From Sedimenticola hydrogenitrophicus (GTDB lineage: Bacteria; Pseudomonadota; Gammaproteobacteria; Chromatiales; Chromatiaceae): a DNA stretch of 64,000 nt. The notes beneath the pieces were generated by a model. That model had not been told where the DNA came from, made no database searches, and worked only from the letters and a program-made list of their open reading frames with translations. Each line of letters starts with the position of its first letter. Position 1 is the first letter of the stretch. The stretch covers positions 1 through 64,000 of the forward strand of contig NZ_JAQGEI010000010.1 of assembly GCF_029017505.1 (NCBI RefSeq). The letters run 5' to 3'. The translations under genes were made by a program, and so were the position numbers. Shown here one piece after another: positions 18,449-27,688 of the stretch.

Positions 18449-20227
18449 TCAGCAGAGGATCACAAGTGGATCACCCACCTGGACCGCCTCTCCCTCCTTG
18501 GCGACGATGGATTCCACGGTCCCGCCCCGGGTCGCCCGCACCTCGGTCTCCATCTTCATCGCCTCCATGATCACGATCACGTCGCCCGCATTGATCTGCT
18601 GGCCCAGCGTCACCTTGACCTTGAAGATATTGCCCGCCAGCGGTGCCGGTATCGCCTCGCCGGTGGTGGCAGCGGCGGTTGTGGGTGCCGGCTGCTGAAC
18701 CACCTGCTGAATCTCGCCGCCCGCCGAAACCGTCACGCTGTAGGGCTTGCCGTTGACCGTCACGGTATAGGATTCCGGGTCTTGTGCAGCGGGCAGTGAG
18801 GGAGCCGGGGCGGTCGCGGGCGGTTGCTGCGCGATCTGCGGGGCCAGTTCGAAGGCATCCGGGTTGTTGCGGTTTTCCAGGAACTTGAGGCCGATCTGTG
18901 GGAACAGCGCATAGATCAGCACATCCTCGACCAGGTTCTCGGCAACCGTTATGCCCTTCTCCGCGGCAAGAGCCTGATACTCCCGGGTCAATTTTTCCAT
19001 CTCCGGTTCCAGCAGATCGGCGGGACGACAGTGGATCGGCTCCGCCCCCTCAAGCACCCTCGCCTGCAGTTCACTGTCGACAGGTGCCGGCGTGGCGCCG
19101 TACTCGCCCTTAAGGACCCCGGCGGTCTCTTTGGTAATGCATTTATAGCGCTCACCATTGAGCACGTTGAGCACCGACTGGGTACCGACGATCTGTGAGG
19201 TGGGGGTTACCAGGGGGATATAACCCAGATCTTTACGAACCTGGGGAATCTCTTCCAATACCGCATCCAGGCGGTCTGTGGCGCCCTGCTCCTTGAGCTG
19301 ATTCTCCATATTGGTGAGCATGCCCCCGGGAACCTGGGCAACCAGGATACGGGAATCCACCCCCTTCAACGAGCCCTCGAAGCCGGCGTACTTCTTGCGG
19401 ACTTCACGGAAATAGGCGGCAATCTCTTCCAGCAGGTGAATGTCGAGCCCGGTATCCCGTGGCGTATCGTGGAGAATGGAGACCACCGATTCGGTGGGCG
19501 AGTGCCCGTAGGTCATGCTCATGGAGGAGATCGAGGTGTCCACCATGTCGACGCCGGCCTCCGCGGCCTTGACGATGGTGGAGGTACTGAGCCCGGTGGT
19601 GGCGTGACAGTGCAGCGCGATAGGCAGATCGACGGCTTCACGCATCCGGGTGATCAGATCGTAGGCGACATAGGGTTTCAGCAGGCCTGCCATATCCTTA
19701 ATACAGATGGAGTTGGCCCCCATGGCCTCCAGGCCCTTGGCCATGTCCAGCCAGTACTCGGTATCGTGCACCGGGCTTACCGTGTAGGAGATGGCCCCCT
19801 GTGCATGCTTGCCCACTTTCAGCGTCGCCTTGATGGCGGTTTCCAGGTTGCGCAGGTCGTTCATGGCATCAAAGATGCGGAAGATGTCCATGCCGTTGGC
19901 GGCCGCGCGCTCGACAAACCGCTCCACCACGTCATCCGCATAATGCCGGTAACCGAGGATGTTCTGTGCCCTGAACAGCATCTGCTGCGGGGTATTCGGC
20001 ATGGCCTGCTTCAGCAGCCGCAGCCGCTCCCAGGGGTCCTCGCCCAGAAAACGGATACAGGAATCGAAAGTGGCACCACCCCAGGTCTCCAGCGACCAGA
20101 AGCCCACCTGATCCAGTTTGGCCGCGATGGGCAGCATATCTTCAATCCGCAGTCTGGTGGCGAACAGTGATTGATGGGCGTCGCGCAGAACGACGTCGGT
20201 AATGCCGAGCTTGGTGTTATGGGTCAT
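18449..20227 (-). CDS. oadA: Oxaloacetate decarboxylase alpha subunit
   Basis: The carboxyltransferase subunit: moves CO2 from oxaloacetate to biotin. The N-terminal TIM-barrel lyase domain ([17 protein letters not shown]; metal-site LHCHATTG) covers about residues 1-280, then the PYC/OAD domain. An Ala/Pro-rich linker leads to a biotinyl domain ending with the MEAMKME biotin-lysine motif near the C-terminus. It has 592 residues, full length. It forms oadGAB with its neighbours. Confidence 0.97.
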   Translation of the reverse strand: MTHNTKLGITDVVLRDAHQSLFATRLRIEDMLPIAAKLDQVGFWSLETWGGATFDSCIRFLGEDPWERLRLLKQAMPNTPQQMLFRAQNILGYRHYADDVVERFVERAAANGMDIFRIFDAMNDLRNLETAIKATLKVGKHAQGAISYTVSPVHDTEYWLDMAKGLEAMGANSICIKDMAGLLKPYVAYDLITRMREAVDLPIALHCHATTGLSTSTIVKAAEAGVDMVDTSISSMSMTYGHSPTESVVSILHDTPRDTGLDIHLLEEIAAYFREVRKKYAGFEGSLKGVDSRILVAQVPGGMLTNMENQLKEQGATDRLDAVLEEIPQVRKDLGYIPLVTPTSQIVGTQSVLNVLNGERYKCITKETAGVLKGEYGATPAPVDSELQARVLEGAEPIHCRPADLLEPEMEKLTREYQALAAEKGITVAENLVEDVLIYALFPQIGLKFLENRNNPDAFELAPQIAQQPPATAPAPSLPAAQDPESYTVTVNGKPYSVTVSAGGEIQQVVQQPAPTTAAATTGEAIPAPLAGNIFKVKVTLGQQINAGDVIVIMEAMKMETEVRATRGGTVESIVAKEGEAVQVGDPLVILC

Positions 20228-20294
20228 AGGGATTTACTTAACCAGACAGTGATGCGTAAAGAAGCGGCCTTCGGGTACGGCTTAAAGGCGGCTG

Positions 20295-20540
20295 CTAGGG
20301 TTTGCTTCGATAACGGCTGATTGCTGCGGAGATCACCGCGATGATCTCCGCGTTCTCTTTGTCGATCGGTGATGATCCAGGCTGACGTGAGTTCTGGTAG
20401 GCGTCAACTTCTGCGAAGGGCGCAACCAGACGTGAAACCCCGTTCATTGCAAGCACCAGAACGGTCAAAAAGAGAAACACGCTGCCCATGCCCAGTAGCA
20501 TGAGATTAACTCCCTCAACCAGCAGATCGGATACGTGCAT
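20295..20540 (-). CDS. oadG: Oxaloacetate decarboxylase gamma subunit
   Basis: A small one-helix membrane subunit that assembles the alpha-beta complex. The protein starts MHVSDLLVEGVNLMLLGMGS, with a single membrane segment at about residues 8-30 and a polar tail. ATG 20540 was chosen over an upstream reading because AAGGGG lies eight bases ahead. It is followed 67 bases later by oadA. The order gamma-alpha-beta is standard. Confidence 0.9.
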   Translation of the reverse strand: MHVSDLLVEGVNLMLLGMGSVFLFLTVLVLAMNGVSRLVAPFAEVDAYQNSRQPGSSPIDKENAEIIAVISAAISRYRSKP

Positions 20541-20606
20541 GTGGTCAGCCCCTTCGTCCCGCTTCTCTGTCCGTGGAGTTACAGTGTGACGATTTAACAT
20601 TAGCAA

Positions 20607-20895
20607 TGACTTAATTCGGGCTGCATTTCTATGGGATGCAGGGGCCTCTTGTCAAGTCTATGTGAAACATGTGGTTTTATAACTCATTGATAATAAATAT
20701 GTATATCCTTAATAGATGTTAAGTATTGATAATTTCAATGCTTTTTTTTAATGTATCTATGTGTTTTAAAAATGTCAAGACATTGCAATATAGTGGTAGC
20801 ATTGCAAATATTTTTACACCAATTATCCGCACATTTCCTGCACTGCCAAGGGGTTATTTGGTAGCATTGTCCGATATCCAGCAGCCAGCCATTAG
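20607..20895. other. AT-rich gene-free stretch upstream of oadG
   Basis: This 289-base stretch has no convincing gene. It is markedly richer in A and T than the surroundings. The ten-base word GGTAGCATTG occurs twice (about 20794 and 20861). It probably carries the oadGAB promoter, but I cannot place one with confidence. A fold-back element follows directly. Confidence 0.5.
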
Positions 20896-21155
20896 TACTC
20901 TGTCAGGATGATATTGACGTATTCAGTTGGCCTGTCCGCGTTCCTGGCAAGGCGCGGCTCGCAGCGAATGGCCCGGTCCTTTGCAAGAGCCGCAACGCGG
21001 CCAGGGGCGCGGACAGGCCAACCCGAAGGGCGCCCCTGTGGTGTCCCGCCGCCGCGTTGCGTCGCTTGACAAGGACCGGGCATTGCCTGCACGACGCGCC
21101 TTGCGGCAAAACACCACAGGGGCGCTGAACTAGTCAATATCATCCTGACAGAGTA
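20896..21155. repeat. Fold-back element with perfect 23-bp terminal inverted repeats
   Basis: The two ends, 20896-20918 and 21133-21155, are exact inverted repeats beginning TACTCTGTCAGGATGATATT. Inside are two separate stems: TTGGCCTGTCCGCG with CGCGGACAGGCCAA, and GCGCCCCTGTGGTGT with its complement. Each stem encloses a related core of about 55 bases (20946-21000 and, inverted, 21051-21106). The element has no coding capacity. Its right end is ten bases from the Maf start codon. It behaves like a MITE or composite extragenic palindrome; a transposase partner is not in the window. Confidence 0.85.
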
Positions 21156-21164
21156 TTGGAACGC

Positions 21165-21779
21165 ATGAACAACAGTAATATTTCCGCGGAGAGTTCGGCA
21201 CAGCCCCGCATCGTACTCGGATCAACCTCCCCTTTTCGACGCGCCCTGCTGGAGAAACTCGGCCTCTCTTTCGACGTTGATTCGCCTGAGGTCGATGAGC
21301 GTCCGCTGGAAAATGAAACCCCGGAGCAGTTGGTGACTCGTCTGGCGAGGGCCAAGGCGGCGGCGGTGGCCGAGCGGCATCCCGCAGCACTGGTGATCGG
21401 CTCGGATCAGGTGGCCTGTATTGATCAGCGGATACTCGGCAAACCGGGCAATCGCGACAATGCCATCCGCCAACTTGCGCGGGCCTCGGGGAGACAGGTG
21501 ACCTTTTATACCGGTCTCTGCCTGATCAACGGCACCACCGGCACGACGCAGGTTGCCTGCGAACCCTACCATGTCCATTTCCGGAACCTTGACCGGCAGC
21601 AGATCGAACGATATCTCGATGCGGAAACACCCTACAACTGCGCCGGCAGTTTCAAGTCCGAAGGGCTGGGTATCTCCCTGTTCCGACGCCTGGAGGGGGA
21701 TGATCCGAATGCGCTGATCGGACTGCCGCTTATCCGGCTGATCGCCTTCCTGGATGCCGAGGGGATCAAGGTCCCCTGA
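21165..21779 (+). CDS. yceF: Maf-family nucleotide pyrophosphatase, YceF type
   Basis: A house-cleaning pyrophosphatase; the YceF subgroup prefers m7GTP. Motifs are LGSTSPFRRALLEKLGL at the N-terminus, IGSDQVACID and the subgroup-typical YNCAGSFKSEGLGISLF. It has 204 residues from ATG 21165. In E. coli yceF lies beside yceD, but here oadGAB and a fold-back element lie between, and the gene is on the opposite strand. Almost its whole upstream region is the repeat, so transcription must start in or before it. Confidence 0.92.
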   Translation: MNNSNISAESSAQPRIVLGSTSPFRRALLEKLGLSFDVDSPEVDERPLENETPEQLVTRLARAKAAAVAERHPAALVIGSDQVACIDQRILGKPGNRDNAIRQLARASGRQVTFYTGLCLINGTTGTTQVACEPYHVHFRNLDRQQIERYLDAETPYNCAGSFKSEGLGISLFRRLEGDDPNALIGLPLIRLIAFLDAEGIKVP

Positions 21780-21818
21780 GCATGCCGTAATAACTCCCTT
21801 TTGTCGCTGGCAGCAGTT

Positions 21819-22793
21819 ATGAACAGCCCCATACAGAGAAGCATCAGCAAGCAGCGGCGCGCCCTCGGCACGCTGATCCGGCCTATCCTGGGGCGCATTG
21901 CCGGGGCCTGCAGCGCCGTCTGGCCCGATCGGGAGGCGCTTGACGAGGTACTCGCGACCCATCTCGCCGAGCTGCCTTACTGCGCCTATATCTACGCCCT
22001 GGGGACCGACGCGATCCAGCTATCGGACAATATCAACGGCAGCGGCCGTCTTCCCGAGCACTTCGGCCGCGACCGCTCCAGCCGCCCTTACCTCAATAGC
22101 GTCTACCCGGCGGTCGATTACAATCTCTCCGAGGCCTATATCAGCCTGCTTTCCGGCCGGCCCAGTATAACCGCCATTCAACTGGTCAGGCGGGATGGTC
22201 GCGTGATCGGGTTACTCGGTGCCGATTTCGACCTGCGCGATCTGCCGCTGACCCAACAGCTGTATGAGGAGCCGGATCAATGGCGGCAGATGAAGGGGGA
22301 CCCCTCGATCCGCGGGCTGCTGTTTCAGCAGACCCGGATCAAAAGCGTCCTGGACAGCCATATCGATGAAGTCATGTCCATCATGGAGGAGCTGATCGCC
22401 CAGCGTGGCGTGTTTCACGGAAAGCTCCACTTCTCCAGCAGCCGGGCCACCCTGTGGCTGGTGGATGATCCCTATCGCTACCGCATCCTGGAGGTTGAGG
22501 ACCTGATCGACCCGGATATCTGTCTGGCCTACCCGGTCCGCCCCTATTCATCCAGTGCGGTCTTGCCGCAAGACAGGATCAAACCGATCCTGGAGGGCTT
22601 CAAGAAATTGCGCCTGGCGGATGAGACGGTGTATCTGCGCTCCGGATCCATCAATATCTTTAACGGACTGGTCGGTCTCAATTTCTCATGCGACGGTTCG
22701 CACTACATCCCCTGGAGTGAATTTCTCAATCCCGGCAGCGCCTTCTGGTCGGGTGATATCGGTTCGACCAATCGCCCGGCGGTGGATGCCTGA
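21819..22793 (+). CDS. PDC/Cache-like sensory domain protein
   Basis: A protein of about 324 residues without a visible signal peptide or membrane segment. The segment SSRPYLNSVYPAVDYNLSEAY and the following ITAIQLVRRDGRVIGLLGADFDLRDL resemble the PDC (Cache) ligand-binding fold of sensor proteins, but no output domain follows. Starts at TTG 21801 and ATG 21819 are both possible; neither has a strong ribosome site. It follows yceF by about 40 bases and may share its transcript. Specific function is unknown. Confidence 0.7.
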   Translation: MNSPIQRSISKQRRALGTLIRPILGRIAGACSAVWPDREALDEVLATHLAELPYCAYIYALGTDAIQLSDNINGSGRLPEHFGRDRSSRPYLNSVYPAVDYNLSEAYISLLSGRPSITAIQLVRRDGRVIGLLGADFDLRDLPLTQQLYEEPDQWRQMKGDPSIRGLLFQQTRIKSVLDSHIDEVMSIMEELIAQRGVFHGKLHFSSSRATLWLVDDPYRYRILEVEDLIDPDICLAYPVRPYSSSAVLPQDRIKPILEGFKKLRLADETVYLRSGSINIFNGLVGLNFSCDGSHYIPWSEFLNPGSAFWSGDIGSTNRPAVDA

Positions 22794-22802
22794 TCCGGTG
22801 GG

Positions 22803-23786
22803 TCAGGGATTCTCCCGGATCTCCTGCAGCCGTTCCAATATCTTCGTGGCGCGCTCTAGGCGGGCCGCTACATCCTGCCGCCCCATGTCCAGTTTTTCCG
22901 CCGACTCCCAGACGACAACGGCCTGTTCGATCTGCTGATCGCGGTAGAGCGCATCACCGTATACAATCAGTTTCATCACCCGCTTATCGCGTAACCGGGT
23001 CACCTGTTCCAGCAATGCCTTCCCCTCCTCATCCTCCGGCACCAACTCTAGCAGCCGCTTCAGTGAGACAATGGAATCGGCGATGGCATCGTCGGCCAGT
23101 TGCGACCGCGCCTGCAGCAGCAGGCGTTCACGCTGTTGTGCAGTGTTGCGTTTCTCCTGCACCGCCTGCTGCAGCAGGCGTTCACGCTGTTGCGCGGTGT
23201 TGCGTTTCTTCTGCACCGCCTGCTGTGTGCGTTCGGTACGTTTTTGCTCGGCATGCGCCTGCTCGATCTTCCCCAGCAGATGCTTGCTCTCCTGGGTCGG
23301 CTTGATCTGTTCCGCCAGCGTGGTACAGGCCTCTGCCAGTAGTTGATCGAGGTGCAGATGCACCGAACCGCAGGCGATCAACCCGGCCACTTTGGATTCC
23401 AGCAGATTTTTCCAGAACAACAGACGGGACTTGGTGATGTAGTTATTCGGATCGATCACGGCCAGCTCCTCCAGATAGGGGATCTTGTGCTGCAGGGCGC
23501 GTGTCTCCTGGACCAGAATCCAGTCTTCCTTGTTGCGTTTCCGAATTTCCCAGTCACGCATGATTTCCGATCGTAACTCGGCAATCTGAAGCGCCTCGGG
23601 GTATTGCTTTACCCCCTCGTTCAGCAGCGCCAGCGCCTCATGCCACTGTTCCTGTTGGTGCAGGGTTCTGGCCTGGTTGATCATCACCGATGGGGGTGCC
23701 GTGTTTGCCGCAGGGGGGGCTTTTGTTGAAATGGCGCTGCAGGCGGTGAGCAGGATAATGAATGGAAGAATCGATAGAATCCTCAC
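22803..23786 (-). CDS. Predicted lipoprotein with TPR-like and coiled-coil segments
   Basis: A 327-residue protein with a lipoprotein signal ending in LLTAC, so it is likely outer-membrane or periplasmic. A TPR-like helix pair (about 40-70) is followed by a coiled coil containing a tandem duplication QQAVQxKRNTAQQRERLL, then more TPR-like helices. Its start overlaps the end of the cyclase gene by four bases (ATGA), so the two are translated together. It may support or modulate the cyclase sensor; this is inference from context. I do not recognise a named family. Confidence 0.75.
   Translation of the reverse strand: MRILSILPFIILLTACSAISTKAPPAANTAPPSVMINQARTLHQQEQWHEALALLNEGVKQYPEALQIAELRSEIMRDWEIRKRNKEDWILVQETRALQHKIPYLEELAVIDPNNYITKSRLLFWKNLLESKVAGLIACGSVHLHLDQLLAEACTTLAEQIKPTQESKHLLGKIEQAHAEQKRTERTQQAVQKKRNTAQQRERLLQQAVQEKRNTAQQRERLLLQARSQLADDAIADSIVSLKRLLELVPEDEEGKALLEQVTRLRDKRVMKLIVYGDALYRDQQIEQAVVVWESAEKLDMGRQDVAARLERATKILERLQEIRENP
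23112..23219. repeat. 54-bp coding tandem repeat, two units
   Basis: Two 54-base units, starting at 23112 and 23166, differ at only a few positions and each encode 18 residues of coiled coil in the lipoprotein. The period keeps frame, so unit number could vary between strains. Confidence 0.85.
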
Positions 23787-25231
23787 GAAACCGCCTCCAT
23801 CGGCAGTATTTTATCCAGGCTTTCCTGAAGTCGGGATTCGGCGATAAATGATTCGCTATCAATGAGGTAAGTCGTGACCGACTGGCGGCGCCCCTTTACC
23901 TTGACGGTATTTTGCGGGATGGTTTTCACCAAAGACCCGATGCCCGGCTGAGCCAGGGTCGCCTTGGTTACCAGAATCTGGCCGGGGGTGCAGATATCAC
24001 AAATGCGCGCCGTCAGATTCACCGTATCACCCACCACCGTATACTGCATGCGCTCAACACTTCCCAGGTTTCCCGCCAGCATCTGCCCACTGTTGATACC
24101 GATCTTGAACTGCACCAGCGGCAAGCCTTGTTTTTCCCGCTGGTGATTGATGCGGATGGCGATCTCCTGAATCAGCACGCCGCAGGTGACGGCGTGCAGG
24201 CCATGTGACCCATCCGCTTCGGGCACGCCGAAGAGGATCATGATGCAGTCACCGATAAATTTATCCACCGTGCCGTTGCAGCTGTCCGCGGCGATGGAAA
24301 AGTAGTTGAAGTACTGATTCAGCAGCCCCCCCACCTCCTGAGGCGACAGGTACTCCGACAATTCGGTAAAACCGACCACATCGCAGAACAGGACGCTGCC
24401 CTCCTTGGTGATGCCGCCCAGTTCGCTGCCCTCGGGCCGGTTCAGCACCTGGTGCGCGATGGTGGGCGAAAGAAAACGTGAAAACGCCTGTTCCACCTCG
24501 CGCTTCTTCTCCATGCCCTCCGCCATGCGCTGAAAGGCATCGAGTACCCGGCCAATCTCATCCTTGCGCCCGATGGTGATGGGGGTTCGGGTATCGCCGC
24601 TGTCGATGGCCTCGCCCACCCTGACCAGCTGATAAATCGGCCGGCAGAGTCGATGGGACAGGGGAAATGAGAGCAGCACGCCGATCAGTATCAGACTCAT
24701 GGTGGTGGTGATGAGGGCGCCGGTCAGCGCGTTGAGCTGCTGCTTCAGTGGCCCCTGATCGATGCTGACCACAGCGTATCCGGTGGTGACATCCTTGAAC
24801 TTGATAGTGCTGAAAAACGAGACCGCATTGACATAAGGCGTATGCCAGGGCAGTTGGCGTTTGCTATCGTCATGCTTCACCAGTGCCAGGATATCGCCAA
24901 TCGGCGCGATGCCGGCACTTGCCTTGAGCACTCCGTTGAGGTCAAACACCTGCATACCAATAATCAGGGCGTTCTTCTCCTGCTGACTGACCAGTACCAG
25001 GAGACTGAGATCATCGCCGGCAAGCAGCGGTTCGCCGGCGGCGAAAGCCAACTGATCGACCACGACCCCACCCAGAATATCATTCTGCTGGAGGTAGGTA
25101 GCGGTCTGTTGATTGATCAGAAACCAGCCGAGCAATCCCATCACCAGCGAAACGAAGCAGGCGATAACCACCGACCACTTGAGGGCAAGCGGCAGTGATG
25201 AGTATTCAAGCCATCGGGTCAGTTTTTTCAT
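23783..25231 (-). CDS. Membrane adenylate/guanylate cyclase with HAMP domain
   Basis: A class III nucleotide cyclase of 482 residues. One membrane helix (about 15-40), a periplasmic sensor region to about 165, a second helix (about 165-190) and a HAMP linker precede the catalytic domain. The metal aspartates are in FCDVVGFTELSE and DKFIGDCIMILFG, and VVGDTVNLTAR is the base-recognition and transition-state region. The K and D/T pattern is more like an adenylate cyclase. The lipoprotein gene overlaps its end. A Crp/Fnr-type protein occurs in the window (60.5 kb), but no link can be shown. Confidence 0.9.
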   Translation of the reverse strand: MKKLTRWLEYSSLPLALKWSVVIACFVSLVMGLLGWFLINQQTATYLQQNDILGGVVVDQLAFAAGEPLLAGDDLSLLVLVSQQEKNALIIGMQVFDLNGVLKASAGIAPIGDILALVKHDDSKRQLPWHTPYVNAVSFFSTIKFKDVTTGYAVVSIDQGPLKQQLNALTGALITTTMSLILIGVLLSFPLSHRLCRPIYQLVRVGEAIDSGDTRTPITIGRKDEIGRVLDAFQRMAEGMEKKREVEQAFSRFLSPTIAHQVLNRPEGSELGGITKEGSVLFCDVVGFTELSEYLSPQEVGGLLNQYFNYFSIAADSCNGTVDKFIGDCIMILFGVPEADGSHGLHAVTCGVLIQEIAIRINHQREKQGLPLVQFKIGINSGQMLAGNLGSVERMQYTVVGDTVNLTARICDICTPGQILVTKATLAQPGIGSLVKTIPQNTVKVKGRRQSVTTYLIDSESFIAESRLQESLDKILPMEAVS

Positions 25232-25334
25232 TCTTGAGCGCCAGTGCGCGGTGAACCGGGGTTTAACCAGCCGGGCAATTTTAGCACGTCTGAGTAACCG
25301 AAATGGAGCCCCGTTTCCGGAAGCCCCGTATTTT

Positions 25335-25495
25335 AGGGCTCGCGCAAGAATAATTTCGTAGTACCGAGGGCGTTACTGGGCCACGCCGGCAAGGCACGCT
25401 TTGCAGGCAATGGCTGTTCCCTTGCCAAAAAGCGTAACGCCGGCGGAGGGGGCCAGTGGCGACCGAATACCGGAACTTATTTTTGCGCGAGCCCT
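25335..25495. repeat. 161-bp fold-back element with core shared with two other loci
   Basis: The ends AGGGCTCGCGCAAGAATAA and its near-exact complement (one mismatch in 19) bracket 161 bases. Further inside, a core at 25387-25443 starts GGCAAGGCACG and ends GCGTAACGCC, matching the cores at 20.9-21.1 kb and 55.75 kb. The right end abuts the stop codon of the Nudix gene. There is no coding capacity. Likely a non-autonomous mobile or extragenic palindrome. Confidence 0.8.
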
Positions 25496-26121
25496 TACCG
25501 CCGGTCAGCCAGCAGACCGATCAGATTGAGCAGGCTGACGGTCAATTTGGCCGTAATCCCCCACAGCAGTTCGCCTTCATAACGCTGGAAATGAATCACC
25601 TGTACGCCGGCATCGCCCATTTTCAATGTTCGCCAGCTCACCTGATGATTGGCCGGGTCCGCCAGCCAGGCAACCGGAATACTGAAAACCCGGCTGACTT
25701 CACGGCTGTCCGGCACCAGGGGCACCGGCCAATTGATCTCTGCCACTACCGGTGTCACCAGGTAATTGCTAATGGTGCGATAGGACTTCAGATTCCCCAG
25801 TATGGAGACATGTGCCGGATCCAACCCGATCTCTTCCTGGGCCTCGCGCAAGGCGGCATCGTGGGCATCCCGATCGACCGCGTCCAGCTTCCCCCCAGGG
25901 AAGGCCACCTGCCCGCTGTGGCGGTCCAGTTCGTGTTCGGCACGCCGGATATACAGCACCCGCCATCCATCGACATCCCTGAATAGCGGCATCAGCACCG
26001 ACGCCGGTTCGGGCGGCGTGCTGAAGTAGCCGTCCGGATACCGCACCGGCTCGGGCAACTGGTGCCCTTTGTCGGCAAGTATCCTGGAGATACTCGTGCA
26101 ATCCAACTCGAACTGACTCAT
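25495..26121 (-). CDS. nudL: CoA pyrophosphatase, Nudix family (NudL/YeaB type)
   Basis: A Nudix hydrolase of 208 residues that would cleave CoA derivatives. The CoA-specific form of the Nudix box is visible: FPGGKLDAVD followed by ALREAQEEIGL, with the fixed spacing of the NudL group. Its start overlaps the stop of the upstream MocR gene by four bases, suggesting coupled translation. The stop codon lies at the edge of a fold-back repeat. Confidence 0.9.
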   Translation of the reverse strand: MSQFELDCTSISRILADKGHQLPEPVRYPDGYFSTPPEPASVLMPLFRDVDGWRVLYIRRAEHELDRHSGQVAFPGGKLDAVDRDAHDAALREAQEEIGLDPAHVSILGNLKSYRTISNYLVTPVVAEINWPVPLVPDSREVSRVFSIPVAWLADPANHQVSWRTLKMGDAGVQVIHFQRYEGELLWGITAKLTVSLLNLIGLLADRR

Positions 26122-27539
26122 GCCGATTGATCCATCGCTGCCGCTATCCCACCTAACAGTTTAACCCCCTTCTCGATTTTTGCCGTAGGACAATCGGCAT
26201 AATTCAACCGGATGTGGTGGTTATATTTGCCGGTACTGGAGAACAGTTCGCCCGGCGCCACTCCGATGCCCTGTTCCATCGCGGCCGTGGTCAGCGCCAT
26301 GGAGTTGACCGTCTCCGGCAACTCGACCCAGAGCAGGTATCCCCCCTGGGGATTGGAGACACGGGTGCCGTCGGGAAAATAGCGGGTGATCCACTCCAGC
26401 AGGTAATCCCGCCCCCTTTGGTACACCGCGCGAACCTTCTTCAGGTGGCGGTCATAGCCGCCCCGGGAGATAAAGTCGGCCACCGCCAGTTGCGGCAGGG
26501 TGGCCGAGCTCATGCTGGAGATGTATTTCATGTGCATGACACCGCTGGCGTAGCGCCCCGGTGCCACCCAGCCCACCCGCAGGCCCGGCGCCAGGGTCTT
26601 GGAGAAGGAGGAGCAGAGGATGACCCGGCCCGCTTTGTCGAACGATTTCAGGGTCCGCGGCCGTGGGGTTTCATAGCCCAGATCCCCATAGATGTCATCT
26701 TCGATGAGTGGCATATCGAAGCGCGCCAGCAACTCGACCAGCTTGGCCTTGCGTTCATCCGGCATGGTGTAGCCCAGCGGATTGTTGAAGGTGGGGGTGA
26801 TGAGGCAGGCCTTTACCGGCCACTGTTCCAGCGCCAGTTCCATCGCCTCCAGGCTGATGCCCTGCTCCGGATGGGTCGGCAGTTCCAGCACTTTCAGGCC
26901 GCACGCCTCAATTGCCTGCAGCGAACCATAAAAGCTCGGGGAATCGACAATCACCGTATCCCCCGGCTGGGTCAATGCCCGCAGACTGCTGGCCAGCGCC
27001 TCCTGGCAACCCGAGGTGATGATCACCTCGTCGGCGGAGAGATTGCAGCCGGAGTCCACGGCAAGGCGGGTGATCTGCTTGCGCAGCTCATCGCAGCCGA
27101 AAATATAGTCATAGGAGAGTCCCCTCAGCTCGCCGCGCCGCGTCAGCGCGGCGAGTGAGCGCTGCAACGGCTTCAGGGTGCCGAGTGAGAGATTGGGTAC
27201 CGCCCGCCCCAAATAGAGCGCATCGGCGGTTTCCGTCTGATAGAGCACATGAAACACCTTGGCCCAGGTGCTGGTCTCCTTGGGGCGTGCCGAATAGGCC
27301 TGGGTCACCGGCAGATCGAGCAGGCGCTGCTGTTGCTGGGTGACGAAATGCCCCGACTTTGGCCGAACCTCGGTGATACCCCGCTGTTCCAGCAGAAGAT
27401 AGGCCTCTTGCACGGTGGAGATGCTCACACCCAACTGCCCGCTAAGGTGGCGGACCGAGGGCAGCCGATCACCCGTCTTATAGATTCCACGGGCAATCTG
27501 TTCACTCAGTGTTTGCGCTACCTGTTCATATTTTTTCAT
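26118..27539 (-). CDS. MocR-type GntR regulator with aminotransferase domain
   Basis: A fusion of an N-terminal GntR winged helix (about 1-75; motifs GDRLPSVRHLSGQLGVS and STVQEAYLLLEQRG) with a fold-type I aminotransferase domain. The PLP lysine is in SSFSKTLAPGLRVGW. Such proteins usually sense PLP or amino acids and act on adjacent genes. It faces a DUF1127 gene across a gap with an exact CTGTAAC palindrome, and it is coupled to nudL downstream. The regulated pathway is unknown. Confidence 0.92.
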   Translation of the reverse strand: MKKYEQVAQTLSEQIARGIYKTGDRLPSVRHLSGQLGVSISTVQEAYLLLEQRGITEVRPKSGHFVTQQQQRLLDLPVTQAYSARPKETSTWAKVFHVLYQTETADALYLGRAVPNLSLGTLKPLQRSLAALTRRGELRGLSYDYIFGCDELRKQITRLAVDSGCNLSADEVIITSGCQEALASSLRALTQPGDTVIVDSPSFYGSLQAIEACGLKVLELPTHPEQGISLEAMELALEQWPVKACLITPTFNNPLGYTMPDERKAKLVELLARFDMPLIEDDIYGDLGYETPRPRTLKSFDKAGRVILCSSFSKTLAPGLRVGWVAPGRYASGVMHMKYISSMSSATLPQLAVADFISRGGYDRHLKKVRAVYQRGRDYLLEWITRYFPDGTRVSNPQGGYLLWVELPETVNSMALTTAAMEQGIGVAPGELFSSTGKYNHHIRLNYADCPTAKIEKGVKLLGGIAAAMDQSA

Positions 27540-27595
27540 ATTAACCAGTACAGATGAGCCCTGTTGGATGCCTTACAGATGGATAAAACAGAAAA

Positions 27596-27641
27596 CTGTA
27601 ACGCAATAGATATCAGTATTGTGAATCTGTAACGGTTACAG
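27596..27641. promoter_or_regulatory. Putative operator: CTGTAACG direct repeat plus palindrome
   Basis: CTGTAACG at 27596-27603 is repeated 31 bases on as part of CTGTAACGGTTACAG (27627-27641), a perfect 7-1-7 palindrome. Both lie in the gap between the divergent MocR gene and the DUF1127 gene. MocR proteins often bind repeated half-sites in such gaps, so this is a plausible binding site. Sequence seen; function inferred. Confidence 0.5.
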
Positions 27642-27688
27642 AATAACGCATAAACTGTCTCTCATCAAACCACCAGGGGGGCAGTTCA

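Noticed and set aside
20946-21106. Integron attC sites for the fold-back cores
   Set aside because: The required RYYYAAC/GTTRRRY pair arrangement was not found and no integrase or gene cassettes are present.
23112-23219. CRISPR-like repeat
   Set aside because: Only two adjacent units without spacers, fully inside a coding frame encoding coiled coil.
26214-27158. 314-codon plus-strand frame inside the MocR gene
   Set aside because: Mirror frame of a clear aminotransferase-regulator; no homologous features.
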